In this document: positions 54,286 through 63,639 of the stretch, piece after piece
Numbering within the stretch: the first letter of the stretch is position 1
How the letters are laid out: every line of letters begins with the position of its first letter
Assembly (NCBI RefSeq): GCF_026965555.1
Contig: NZ_CP114040.1
Span: 6,138,001-6,202,000, forward strand
DNA from: Nannocystis punicea
Lineage (GTDB): Bacteria > Myxococcota_A > Polyangia > Nannocystales > Nannocystaceae
Direction of reading: 5' to 3'
Length of the DNA: 64,000 nucleotides
Made by a program: the position numbers and the translations under genes
Notes under the pieces: model-generated
What the model was told of the DNA's origin: nothing
Database searches by the model: none
What the model saw: the letters and a program-made list of their open reading frames with translations, nothing else

Positions 54286-55815
54286 ATGAAGTTTGCGACC
54301 CCGCTGCCGCTGCTCGCGGCGGCATTCCTCGTGCTCGGCGCCTGCGGCGACGACGGCCGCGCCACCGCCACCGAGGTCACCACGACGCCGGCCACCGCCA
54401 CCACGACCATGACCACCGGCGCCACGCCTGGGACCACCGGCGAGCCCGGCACCGGCAGCGAAAGCGACAGCGACACCGCCGTCCCGACCACCGGCACCAC
54501 CGCCTCCGAGCCCACCACCACGACCACGAGCACCACCGGCACCACCGAGCCGGCGCAGACCTCGAGCACCACCGCGGGCGGCTGCGGCGCGTGCGATCAG
54601 CCCAACCAGCAGTGCGTCGATGGCGTGTGCGTCACCTCGTGCCAGGGCCAGGGTCCGGATGCCTGTCCGCAAGGCCAGGTGTGCGACGTCATCAGCGGCG
54701 AGTGCCACGCCGAGGGCGACCCGTGCACCCTCGCCGGCCTCGGGACCCCCTGCGCCGATCTGTCCTGTGGGCCAGGTACCACCTGCGACGGCCTCGGCGC
54801 GTGCGTCCCCGTCGCCCCCTGCGCCGACGTCGCCTGCACCGACGACGGCCAGTGCTGGGGCGCGGTGTGCGGCTGCGAGCGCGTCGTCGAGTGCCAGGAG
54901 CCGACCGCCGACCTGCTCAACGGCCCGTTCTCGACCGAGATCGGCGGCATCGACTTCGCCGACGACTGCAACGCCTGGATGGTCACCCTGCGCAGCGGCC
55001 CCGACTACGTGCGGCGCCTCAAGCCCGACGGTGAGCTGACCCAATGGACAGGTGTCGCCAACCTCAACATGGGCGAGGTCAAGGTCCTGCGCCGGCTGAC
55101 GATCCCGCAGCTGACGGACATCCCGCCGGTGGCCGCCGAGCCGAGCCCGCCGACGCCGGTCGAGGGCCTCGGCGAGGTCGCCATCACCTACACCTGCTGT
55201 CAGCAGTGCGGCTGCCAGGCCGACCCGCCGCAGGGCGTCGCCCGGCTCGACGAGGACAACGTCATGAGCCCGCTGCCGATCGTCATCGTCGCCCAGGTCA
55301 CCCAGGGCGACGGCCCGTTCGGCAGCGCCGCCGCCGACGCCGGCCCGCACGGCCTCGCGTGGGGCGAGGACCGCGTGCTCTACGTCGGCAACAGCACCAT
55401 GAACGGCGAGTACAACAACGCCGACCTCGACAACGCCACCCAGGGCGTCGTCTTCACCTTCGACGCCCGCGTCACCGCCAGCGCCCCGATCAGCCCCGTC
55501 CACCTGCTGGTCGCGCTCGACGGCGGCGCCGTCTACCGCTTCAACAACCAGACCAAGCAGGCCGAGTTCGTCGTCGACCTCATGTCCGACGTCACCAGCC
55601 TCGCCCACGACGCCTTCACCGGCCACGTCTACGCCGGCCTCGCCAGCCTCGAGGTCGTCCGGGTCGCCCCGTTCACCGGCGAGGTCGAGCCGTTCCAGAC
55701 CATGCCCGGCGTCGGCCGCGTCGCGGTCAGCCCGAGCGGCAAGCTGTGGTACACGCCGGTCAAGTACCTGGCCGACGTGCCGCTGCAATCGTGGGACCTG
55801 CCGATGGCCTTCTGA
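54286..55815 (+). CDS. Thr-linker lipoprotein with propeller-like domain
   Basis: 509 residues from ATG 54286, chosen over an earlier in-frame ATG because it has a GGAGGGA ribosome site and a signal peptide. The lipobox is VLGAC (Cys20). A Thr/Ala/Ser-rich linker of about 80 residues leads to a Cys-rich segment (about 98-215) with EGF-like spacing (CGACDQPNQQCVDGVCV, CPQGQVCDVISGEC). The C-terminal part (about 220-509) has repeated strands typical of beta-propellers (DCNAWMVTLR, GEDRVLYVGN, DGGAVYRFN, GHVYAGLASLEVV, SGKLWYTP). Function unknown. Confidence 0.8.
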   Translation: MKFATPLPLLAAAFLVLGACGDDGRATATEVTTTPATATTTMTTGATPGTTGEPGTGSESDSDTAVPTTGTTASEPTTTTTSTTGTTEPAQTSSTTAGGCGACDQPNQQCVDGVCVTSCQGQGPDACPQGQVCDVISGECHAEGDPCTLAGLGTPCADLSCGPGTTCDGLGACVPVAPCADVACTDDGQCWGAVCGCERVVECQEPTADLLNGPFSTEIGGIDFADDCNAWMVTLRSGPDYVRRLKPDGELTQWTGVANLNMGEVKVLRRLTIPQLTDIPPVAAEPSPPTPVEGLGEVAITYTCCQQCGCQADPPQGVARLDEDNVMSPLPIVIVAQVTQGDGPFGSAAADAGPHGLAWGEDRVLYVGNSTMNGEYNNADLDNATQGVVFTFDARVTASAPISPVHLLVALDGGAVYRFNNQTKQAEFVVDLMSDVTSLAHDAFTGHVYAGLASLEVVRVAPFTGEVEPFQTMPGVGRVAVSPSGKLWYTPVKYLADVPLQSWDLPMAF

Positions 55816-56202
55816 GGCGGGCGCCCGCGTTCCCCTGGGTGTCTCATCCAACATGTCCCGACGGACATCCCGATCGTGGGCCGAGTTCGCGCCGCCTGCC
55901 GACCGCACGAAGGTCTTCGGCGGCCGGCGGTGCGCGCAGCCGCCGCCCGCCCAGCTCCACAGCGTCCGCTGCGTCCGCGCGAGCGAGCGCAGGGGGCCCA
56001 CCGGCACGTTCGTTGCCCGCGTCGGGCCGCATGTCGTCGAACGACCTCCGGCGGGCGCCAGGATAACCGGGGGCGTTCGTCGCGGTCGCACGCAAACCCC
56101 GCACGCCCCCTGCGTCCCTGGGCGGGCGCGTCCCTGCAGTCTATCGGCGCCGGGCCCGGCCATGTCTTCCCATCGCCGCGCGCTCGCGGCAATCTCGAAG
56201 GG
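55816..56202. other. 387-bp intergenic region with an exact palindrome
   Basis: ATGTCC-CGAC-GGACAT lies at 55853-55868, 37 nt after the upstream stop. The rest shows no gene; open frames have no family features. The kinase promoter should be near 56160-56200. Confidence 0.65.
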
Positions 56203-59200
56203 ATGGACAGCTCTGGCGGACTGCCGCGGCGGCTCGGAAATTTCGTATTGGAGGAGGAGCTCGGGGCCGGCGGAATGGGAGCAGTCTTCCGCGCCGTCGA
56301 CACGCGCAACGGCAAGTCGGTCGCCCTGAAGAAGCTGTTCGACGTGGAGCCCGCCGGGGTCTACCGGCTCAAGCGAGAATTTCGCCGCATGGCCGACATC
56401 TCGCACCAAAACCTGGTCGCGCTGTACGAGCTCTGCCACGACGGCGGCCAGTGGTTCTTCACCATGGAGCTGCTGCGAGGCCGCAGCTTGCGCGACGCGC
56501 TATGGGCGGTCCAGGACTGGCAGCAATTGCGCGACCTGTTCCGCCAGCTCACGCGCGGCGTCCATGCCCTGCACCAGGCCGGCAGGGTGCACCGCGACCT
56601 CAAGCCCGGCAACATCATCGTCACGGACGAAGGCCGCGTCGTCCTCATCGACTACGGCCTCGTCGACGATCTCGACCGCGGGACCCTGTTCGCCCAGGAG
56701 CACCTCATCGAGGGCACGCCGGCCTACATGGCCCCGGAGCAGGCGGCCGGTCAGCTCGCCGTGCCCGCGTCCGACTGGTACGCCGTCGGCGTCATCCTGT
56801 TCGAGGCGCTGACCATGCGCTGGCCGTTCATCGACGACCCGCTCAACGACAAGCAATATCAAGAGGCCCCGTCGGTGTTGACATTCCGGCGCGACGCGCC
56901 GCGGGACCTGGCCGAGCTGGTCGCCAGGCTGCTGCGGCGACGACCGGCGGAGCGGCCGGGCGCGGCCGAGATCCTCCACTGGTGCGCCCCCAATCGCACG
57001 CTCACCATGCGCGGCCGGGCCCTGACCGCGACCGACCTGATCGAGCGCGAGGCGGTGCTGATGCGCCTCTACGAGACCCTCGAGCTCGCGGCCCAGGGCG
57101 TGCCCGCGTGCGTCGACCTCGTCGGCGACGCCGGCTCGGGCAAGACCGCGGTCGTCGACCGCTTCGCCGCCCAGGTCGCCGAGACCGGCGGCGTGGTCCT
57201 CCGCGGCACCTGCTCGCCGCGCGAGTCCGTGCCCTTCCGCGCCTTCGACGGCCTCCTCGACGCGGTCACCGCCCACCTGTGCAGCTATCCGCCCGCCGAG
57301 CTCGAGGCCCTCGCGCGCGACCTCGGGAGGAAGCTCGACGCGCTCGCGCTGTCGTTCCCCGTGCTCGCCCACATCCAGCGCCAGTCCGCGCCGCCGCTCG
57401 ACGCCATGCCGCAGTCCGGCGAGGTCCGCCGGCTCGCGTTCCAGGGCCTCAAGGTGCTGCTGCATCGAATCGCCGAGCGCCAGCCCACGGTCGTCTTCCT
57501 CGACAACCTGCAATGGGGCGACCTCGACAGCGCGTACCTGCTCAACCACTTGCTCGCGTCCCCCGGCGTGCCGCCGGCGCTGTTCATCACCGCCTACCGC
57601 CGGATCGACGCGCCGCTGCTGCACGAGCTGGCGCAGCAGCGGACGATGAGCACCCCGGCCTACCTGCTGCGGGAGCTCGAGCTCGCGCCGCTCTCGTTCC
57701 CGGCGGCCCGCGAGCTCGTCGCCCGCCTGCGCTCGACCGGCACGCGGGTCACTCGCCGCCTCGCCGAACAGATCGCGCGCGAGTCCGGCGGCAACCCGGC
57801 GCTGATCCGGGCCCTCGTCGAGGAGGTCGAGCGCGCGGGCGAGGACAGCCTGACGGCGCCGGGCAAGGACGACCTGCTGCGTCGACTCGTCCGCTCGCGC
57901 CTCGCCCGGGTCTCCGAGGAGGCGCGCGAGCTCTACGGCCGGGTCGTCGCCGCCGACCGGGCGCTGCCGCTGGCCTCGCTGCCGCACGTCGGCGCCTGGT
58001 CCGGCGATCTGCAGGCCCTCGTGGCCCAGCTCCGCGGCCAGGGCCTCGTCCAGTTCGCCGGCCAGGGCGAGGGCCAGTGCATCGAATCGCCGAGCGAATC
58101 GATGCAGCAGGCCGCCTCGACCATCCTCGATCCCGAGCTCCTGCGGCGCAGCCACGGCGACCTCGCCACCGCCTACGTCCTCACCAACTCCGCCGGCCCC
58201 GAGCGGATCGCCCGGCACTTCCACGCCGCCGGCCGCCACGACGAGGCCGCCGAGCAGGCCGCCGCAGCCGCCTCCGCGGCCAGCCGCGTCCTCGCCTTCG
58301 ACCGCGCGGCCGAGCTGTACGAGCTCGCGCTGAAGTGCCGACCGGACCGCTGGACCCTGCAGAAGAACCTGGCCGAGGCGCTGGTCCACGCCGGCCGCGG
58401 CGTCGAGGCGGCGCCCCTGTTCCTCTCGGCCGCCGAGCACGCCCCGGCGACCGCCGCCTCGCGCCTGCGGCTCGCGGCCGCCGAGCACCTGTTCAACGGC
58501 GGCCACCTCGCCCACGCGAACGAGATCCTCGGCCCGCTCCTGCGCGCCGCCGGGGTCGAGGACTTCTCGCCGCGCGAGGCCCGGGGGCTGCTGCACGAGA
58601 CCAGCACGCGGCTGTTTCAGCGCGGCTACGGCTTCACCGAGCGCAGCGAGTTCGAGCTGTCGCGGGGCGAGCTCGATCGCATCGATCGGACCTGGATCGC
58701 CGGCAAGGGCCTGCTGCAGAACGATCCGGTGCGCGCGGCCCTGTTCCTCGTCCGCTGCACCTCGCTCGGGCTCGACGCCGGCGAGCCGAAGCGGATCGCC
58801 CGGGCCCTCGCGCTCGCCGGCTTCGCCCTCAGCAGCCGCAGCCACAAGATGGGCAGCAGCATGCTCGACGAGGCCCAGCGGCTGGCCGAGCGGATCCGCG
58901 ATCCCTACGCGACCGGGCTCGCCATCGTGTGCAAGGGGATCGTCGCGCGTCACCAGGGCCAGTGGCGCACCGCCCTCGCCGACATCGACGTCGGCGTGCA
59001 GTACCTCCGCGATCATTGCCCCGGCAGCGTCTGGGAGTGCGGGCTCGGCCAGGCCAGCACGATGGCCGCGCTCGAGGCCATGGGCGAGCTGCGCGTCATG
59101 AGCGAGCGCTCCGAATCGCTGTACCAGCGGGCCCAGGCGATCGGCGACATTCATAGCAGTCGGATCGCCGCGCTCTACTCGGCGCTCACCCTGCTCGCGG

Positions 59201-59808
59201 GCGGCCAGCCCAAGCAAGCCCGCGTGCGCGTCCGCAGCGCGCTGGAGCAGGGCCAGCGCGACGGCTTCCAGGTCCAGGACCTCCACGCGCTCAAGATCGG
59301 CGTCTACTGCGACCTCTACGAGCGGCGGCCGCTCGACGCGTGGCAGCGGATCCAGAAGGTGTGGCCGATCCTCGTCCAGTCCGGCTTCCTCGACATCGCC
59401 GTCCGCCGCAGCGAGGCCTTCCTCCTCCGCGCCCGCGCCGGCCTGGCGACCCTTCGGGCCGACCCGACGAACCGGGGCGAGCTCACCGAGATCGTGCTGC
59501 AGGACGTCGCCCAGCTCGAGAGCGAGAGCCAGGCCCACTTGCACGCCGACGCCCGGCTGCTCCGCGCCGGCCTGGCGAGCGCGGCGCGCGACACCGCCAA
59601 CGCCTTCCGCACCCTCCACCTCGCGCGCAAGGCCTTCCACGACACCGGCATGGGCCTCCACGCCGACATCGCCGAGCGCTTCCTCCACGGCCTGGCCAAT
59701 CCGGTCGACGCTCGGGCGGTGGCGCGGATCGACGCCCGGCTCCACATGCAGAACATCGTCGACGTCGACGCGTGGCTGCGCGTCGTCGGACCCGGACTGG
59801 CCGACTGA
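56203..59808 (+). CDS. Ser/Thr kinase fused to AAA-type ATPase and TPR region
   Basis: 1201 residues from ATG 56203. The kinase domain (about 12-262) has GAGGMG (21-26), Lys43, HRD 130-132 with LKPGN, and DYG 150-152 in place of DFG, then GTPAYMAPEQ. A STAND/AAA ATPase-like module follows: Walker A GDAGSGKT (308-315) and Walker B TVVFLDNLQW (429-438). The remainder (about 600-1201) is helical with TPR-like repeats. This is the kinase-ATPase-TPR architecture seen in large regulators of the PknK/MalT-like type; the ATPase may switch on ligand binding. DYG occurs in some active kinases, so activity is expected. Confidence 0.9.
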   Translation: MDSSGGLPRRLGNFVLEEELGAGGMGAVFRAVDTRNGKSVALKKLFDVEPAGVYRLKREFRRMADISHQNLVALYELCHDGGQWFFTMELLRGRSLRDALWAVQDWQQLRDLFRQLTRGVHALHQAGRVHRDLKPGNIIVTDEGRVVLIDYGLVDDLDRGTLFAQEHLIEGTPAYMAPEQAAGQLAVPASDWYAVGVILFEALTMRWPFIDDPLNDKQYQEAPSVLTFRRDAPRDLAELVARLLRRRPAERPGAAEILHWCAPNRTLTMRGRALTATDLIEREAVLMRLYETLELAAQGVPACVDLVGDAGSGKTAVVDRFAAQVAETGGVVLRGTCSPRESVPFRAFDGLLDAVTAHLCSYPPAELEALARDLGRKLDALALSFPVLAHIQRQSAPPLDAMPQSGEVRRLAFQGLKVLLHRIAERQPTVVFLDNLQWGDLDSAYLLNHLLASPGVPPALFITAYRRIDAPLLHELAQQRTMSTPAYLLRELELAPLSFPAARELVARLRSTGTRVTRRLAEQIARESGGNPALIRALVEEVERAGEDSLTAPGKDDLLRRLVRSRLARVSEEARELYGRVVAADRALPLASLPHVGAWSGDLQALVAQLRGQGLVQFAGQGEGQCIESPSESMQQAASTILDPELLRRSHGDLATAYVLTNSAGPERIARHFHAAGRHDEAAEQAAAAASAASRVLAFDRAAELYELALKCRPDRWTLQKNLAEALVHAGRGVEAAPLFLSAAEHAPATAASRLRLAAAEHLFNGGHLAHANEILGPLLRAAGVEDFSPREARGLLHETSTRLFQRGYGFTERSEFELSRGELDRIDRTWIAGKGLLQNDPVRAALFLVRCTSLGLDAGEPKRIARALALAGFALSSRSHKMGSSMLDEAQRLAERIRDPYATGLAIVCKGIVARHQGQWRTALADIDVGVQYLRDHCPGSVWECGLGQASTMAALEAMGELRVMSERSESLYQRAQAIGDIHSSRIAALYSALTLLAGGQPKQARVRVRSALEQGQRDGFQVQDLHALKIGVYCDLYERRPLDAWQRIQKVWPILVQSGFLDIAVRRSEAFLLRARAGLATLRADPTNRGELTEIVLQDVAQLESESQAHLHADARLLRAGLASAARDTANAFRTLHLARKAFHDTGMGLHADIAERFLHGLANPVDARAVARIDARLHMQNIVDVDAWLRVVGPGLAD

Positions 59809-60142
59809 CCGCATCGCCGCGCGCAGTCGATCGGTTCGTCCGCGCCGCTCCGACGCCTCGCGCATCACATGTCCTGAAGGACATCTCATTCCAGGCCCGG
59901 CGACCTCGCTCCGGCGCCCGCGATCCGCCGCGCTGATTTTCGCGCCTGGCCCGGCCCGCAGCGCCGGCCTGTCCCTGTCTCGACGCCCGCGCTCGCGCAC
60001 TCGCGACCGACGCGACAAAAAACCGGGTCTGCCCCGACCAGAGTGACCCGATCCGCGGAGGCCGGATTGTCGACGCCCGCCCCCAGCGCGAGTCGCATCC
60101 TCCACGCTTTCGCCGACCTGCGCCGCGGGTACACTTTCGCCG
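59809..60142. other. 334-bp intergenic region with an exact palindrome
   Basis: ATGTCC-TGAA-GGACAT at 59869-59884 is identical, loop included, to the copy at 29540-29555. It lies 60 nt after the kinase stop. Otherwise no gene is seen; a short A-run (60016-60021) near CGACAAAAAACC is noted, with no clear terminator. Confidence 0.6.
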
Positions 60143-62248
60143 ATGCGGCTTGGCTACGCCCCTTCGATCGCGCTCATCCTCCTCCATGCCGCCTGCCCGG
60201 CTCCCGGCGGCGCCGACACCGAAGGCACCGGCACCGACGGCACCGACGGCACCGACGGCACCGACGGCACCGACGGCACCGCGACCACGAACGGCAGCGT
60301 GCCGACCGAGGCCAGCAGCGAGGTCACCTCGCAGCCCACCACCGTCGACCCCACCGAGACCAGCGTCGGTCCGACCACCGAGGGCGGTGACGGCAACCTC
60401 GCCATCACCATCGTCGGCGACGGCAGCGTCACCGCCGATCCGCCGGGTCAGACCTGCAGCGAGGCCGCCTGCGAGTACGACGTGCCCGCCGGCGCCGTCT
60501 CGCTCACCGCTGCGCCGGCGGCGGGCAACCGCTTCGCCGGCTGGTCGGGCGACTGCAGCGGCACCGAGCTCGCGACCGAGGTCGTCCTCGAGACCACCGC
60601 CAGCTGCACCGCCACCTTCGAGCCGCTGCCCGAGGGCGCCCTGCCGGCCAGCATCGTCGCCAGCCACGAGATCGTGCGCGTCCCCGCCGCCGACGCCCCC
60701 GCGAGCGACAGCGAGACCACCCTGAAGATCGACACCGCCGTCGCGCTGACCGGCGTCCAGTGGCACGTCTTCGCGGCCGACGACGGCAGCGAGATCGCCA
60801 CCGCCGACACCCTCGAGACTGTCTTCACCTGCCCCGACGGTCGCCGCGACTACGACGTGCGCGCCACCATCACCGACGGCCAGGTCCAGAGCACCCTGTT
60901 CGAGCGGCGGCTCGTCACCTGCGTCCCGCCGCGCAGCGACGCCGGCCGCACCGTGCACATCGCCGACCTCGGCGCCTCCTCCTACTTCCAGAACGGCGAG
61001 GTCGACGGCGTCAAGGTCCAGCCCGGCGACCTCGTGCGGATCTCCGGCGAGGCGGGCGGCGACTTCGGCTTCTTCAACTTCCAGGGCACCGCCGAGGCGC
61101 CGATCCACATCATCAACGACGGCGCCGTCAGCAACAACGACACCAGCTGGCTGATGCACCTCATCAACTGCCAGCACGTCATCATCGACGGCAAGGGCTC
61201 CGACGACCTCGAATACGGCATCACCCTCACCAACACCGGCGCCGGCGGCCAGGCCGTGTTCGTCCGCAATTACACGCAGGGCAGCAATACCAACACCGGC
61301 TCGACCGACATCGAGATCTTCGGCGTCGAGATCGCCGACGGCCCCGACAGCGGCTTCCGGATCTGGAACGGCGGCAGCGACGAGTACAACGCCGACAACT
61401 GGACCTTCTACAACCTGCGGCTCCACCACAACTACGTCCACGACGTCCTCGCCGAGGGCTTCTACGTCGGCTACTACACCGACAGCATCGAGCAGCAGCC
61501 GCCGCCCTACCCGCTCGAGGACGCCAAGGTCTACCGCAACCGCGTCGAGGACGCCGGCTGGGACGGCATGCAATTCGGCTCGTGCCGCAGCGGCCTCGAG
61601 GTGCACGACAACGTCGTCACCGGCTCGGGTCACGAGAACGAGCCCAACCAGCGCTCCTCCTTGCAATGGAACCCGGGCAACAGCGGCGCCCTGTACAATA
61701 ACCGCTTCGTCGGCGGCGTCGGCGTCGACCTCCAGGTCGGCTGCACCGGCGGCGACACCATGATGTTCGGCAACGTCTTCGCCAACAGCGACGCCGGCTT
61801 CTACCTCCACGCCGGCCAGAGCGACGCCCCGCGCTACTGGCTGTTCGCCAACAGCGTCGGCGCGCCGAACAGCGCCGGCCTGAGGATCAACATGAACAGC
61901 GCCCCGGGCAATTGCGGCGCCGGGGCCCCCCTCAGCGCCATGCACTACGCCAGCAACCTCGTGGTCGGCAGCGTCGAGCAGTCGTGGGAATTCGCCGCCG
62001 GCGACGCCGACACTGCCACCTGGACGCTCGAGCCCAACCTCGTGACCGCCGCTCCCGCCGAGCTCTGCCTCGACGAGGAGCTCGCGCCGACCTGCAGCGA
62101 CTCGGCCGCCCTCGCCGGCGGCGGGGCCGCCCTCGCCGACCTCGGCCTCTCTGCGGCCGACCTCCCGGGCGGTCACTTCGTCGACATCGACGGGCGCGTG
62201 CTCGCCGGCCCTGCCAACTTCGGCGCCCATCAGGCCGCCACCAATTGA
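60143..62248 (+). CDS. Lipoprotein with InlB-like repeat and parallel beta-helix domain
   Basis: 701 residues. The lipobox is LLHAAC (Cys18). A Gly-Thr-Asp tripeptide repeat and a Thr/Ser linker follow (about 25-85). Residues about 90-165 resemble a bacterial repeat/InlB B-type domain (GDGSVTADPPG, GNRFAGWSGDCSG, TASCTATFEP). The main domain (about 260-690) is a right-handed parallel beta-helix of the pectate-lyase/NosD kind: many short repeated strands with Asn/His turns (HVIIDGKGS, VRNYTQGSNTNTG, NLRLHHNYVHDV, VYRNRVEDAGWDGMQFGSC). It may bind or cleave a surface polysaccharide; no catalytic triad could be assigned. Confidence 0.85.
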   Translation: MRLGYAPSIALILLHAACPAPGGADTEGTGTDGTDGTDGTDGTDGTATTNGSVPTEASSEVTSQPTTVDPTETSVGPTTEGGDGNLAITIVGDGSVTADPPGQTCSEAACEYDVPAGAVSLTAAPAAGNRFAGWSGDCSGTELATEVVLETTASCTATFEPLPEGALPASIVASHEIVRVPAADAPASDSETTLKIDTAVALTGVQWHVFAADDGSEIATADTLETVFTCPDGRRDYDVRATITDGQVQSTLFERRLVTCVPPRSDAGRTVHIADLGASSYFQNGEVDGVKVQPGDLVRISGEAGGDFGFFNFQGTAEAPIHIINDGAVSNNDTSWLMHLINCQHVIIDGKGSDDLEYGITLTNTGAGGQAVFVRNYTQGSNTNTGSTDIEIFGVEIADGPDSGFRIWNGGSDEYNADNWTFYNLRLHHNYVHDVLAEGFYVGYYTDSIEQQPPPYPLEDAKVYRNRVEDAGWDGMQFGSCRSGLEVHDNVVTGSGHENEPNQRSSLQWNPGNSGALYNNRFVGGVGVDLQVGCTGGDTMMFGNVFANSDAGFYLHAGQSDAPRYWLFANSVGAPNSAGLRINMNSAPGNCGAGAPLSAMHYASNLVVGSVEQSWEFAAGDADTATWTLEPNLVTAAPAELCLDEELAPTCSDSAALAGGGAALADLGLSAADLPGGHFVDIDGRVLAGPANFGAHQAATN
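60230..60274 (+). repeat. Five perfect 9-bp in-frame repeats (Gly-Thr-Asp)
   Basis: GGCACCGAC occurs at 60230, 60239, 60248, 60257 and 60266, then a partial copy. The unit is divisible by three, so copy-number changes would alter the linker length without a frameshift. Confidence 0.92.
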
Positions 62249-62412
62249 CCGAGACTCGACATTCTCGAATGTCGACAGCCGTCCGCGCCGACGGACCGGT
62301 CGAAGTCGCGCCTCGGGTGATTCGCCCTCCGGCGGGCCCCGGGCGGCCGACACGCGGCGATCGGCGCGCCGCTTGTTTACGGTCTTCCCTCGAGTGAGGC
62401 ATCCTGAAGGCC

Positions 62413-63246
62413 GTGGAGCCGACGGCAGCGCAGCGCGCGATCGAGTACTACCGACGCCGGCTCGACGAGCTCGTGATCGAGTCGTGCGAGCGCGTCCGGG
62501 CCGCCGACCTGCCGTTTTACCGGGCGTTCCCGCTCGACGCCATGCGGGCCTCGGTCAAGCGCGTGTTCGAGGCCGTCGCGGCCGACCTCGAGAGCGACGC
62601 CCCGCGCGCCTATCCGGCCATCCTGTCGGCGCTCGGCGTCCAGCGGGCCTCGATGGGCGTCTCGGTCACCGAGATCACCGCCGGCATGCACTTCGGCTTC
62701 GAGGTCGTCTCCGAGGCCTTCTCCGCCGACTTCGCCGCCGATCCCGAGCCGCTGCTGTTCTGGGAGCGCAAGCGCGGCAAGATCGCCTACGCCGGCGTGG
62801 CCGCGCTCGCCGACGCCTACCTCATCGCCCGCGAGAAGCTGATCCGCAGCCAGGCCGACGAGATCCTCGCGCTCTCGACCCAGGTGCTGCCGCTCTATCC
62901 GGGCGTCCTCGTCTGCCCGCTGATCGGCCGCCTCGATCACGAGCGCGCCCAGGCCATGACCGCCGCAGTGCTGGCCGCGGTGGTCCGCCACGGCTCGCGC
63001 GTCGTCGTCCTCGACCTGTCCGGCGTCCCGGTCGTCGACGCCGAGATGGCCGGCCACCTCGTCGGCGCCGCCCGGGCCGTCGGCCTGCTCGGCGCCCGTC
63101 CGCTGCTGGTCGGCCTCGGCCCGAGCGTCGCCCGGGCCATCGTCGGCGGCGGCCTCGACCTCGGCCGGATCGCCACCCTCGCCGACCTCGCCGGCGGCCT
63201 CGCCCACGCCCTGGCCCTGCTCGGCAAGCAGATCGTCGACGCCTGA
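62413..63246 (+). CDS. RsbR-like STAS-domain protein
   Basis: 277 residues from GTG 62413. The N-terminal half (about 1-150) is all-helical, as in the sensor part of RsbR-type stressosome proteins. The C-terminal STAS domain (about 155-270) has PLIGRLDHERAQAMTAAVLA, VVVLDLSGVPVVDAEMAGHL and RPLLVGLGPSVARAIVGGG. In the usual phosphorylation segment (DxSGVxxxDxxxA) the acceptor Thr/Ser is replaced, reading VPVVDAEMA. It probably assembles in a stressosome-like complex; no rsbS, rsbT or other partner gene is present here. Confidence 0.85.
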   Translation: MEPTAAQRAIEYYRRRLDELVIESCERVRAADLPFYRAFPLDAMRASVKRVFEAVAADLESDAPRAYPAILSALGVQRASMGVSVTEITAGMHFGFEVVSEAFSADFAADPEPLLFWERKRGKIAYAGVAALADAYLIAREKLIRSQADEILALSTQVLPLYPGVLVCPLIGRLDHERAQAMTAAVLAAVVRHGSRVVVLDLSGVPVVDAEMAGHLVGAARAVGLLGARPLLVGLGPSVARAIVGGGLDLGRIATLADLAGGLAHALALLGKQIVDA

Positions 63247-63639
63247 GCGCGCCGTGTCCATGCCTGTCCCTTCGGACAGCTTCGACGAGGATCGAGACAC
63301 GCGACGACCTCCGTTCACCCCCACTGGCGCGAGCTTCGGCGTGAGGCCCAACCACGACTTCCCGCCGCGACATGTCCCAAAGGACATGCGTCGCATTGCC
63401 GAACGCGTGGGCGCGGCAACGTCGGGCTCTCACGGTGCGGCGTCCCAGGCACGCACCCTGTTCGTCGCAGCCGTACGGCGCGGCTTCTCCTGGCCAACGC
63501 AGAGGAGGGGCCTCTCACCGCCCACGGCCGCCGACAAGGACACCCGCGCGGCCGCCGGCACGGGCCGAACAACCTGTCCTCACGGACAGATGATTTCCGC
63601 CGCCCGCCGACCGCGAATGAACCAACGCTCGACGCGCGC
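63247..63639. other. 393-bp intergenic region with three exact palindromes
   Basis: CTGTCC-CTTC-GGACAG (63264-63279), CATGTCC-CAAA-GGACATG (63371-63388) and CTGTCC-TCAC-GGACAG (63574-63589). Each has the same arms and a different 4-nt loop. The first lies 17 nt after the STAS gene stop; the last lies 50 nt from the stop of the convergent partial gene. No coding region was supported. Confidence 0.8.
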
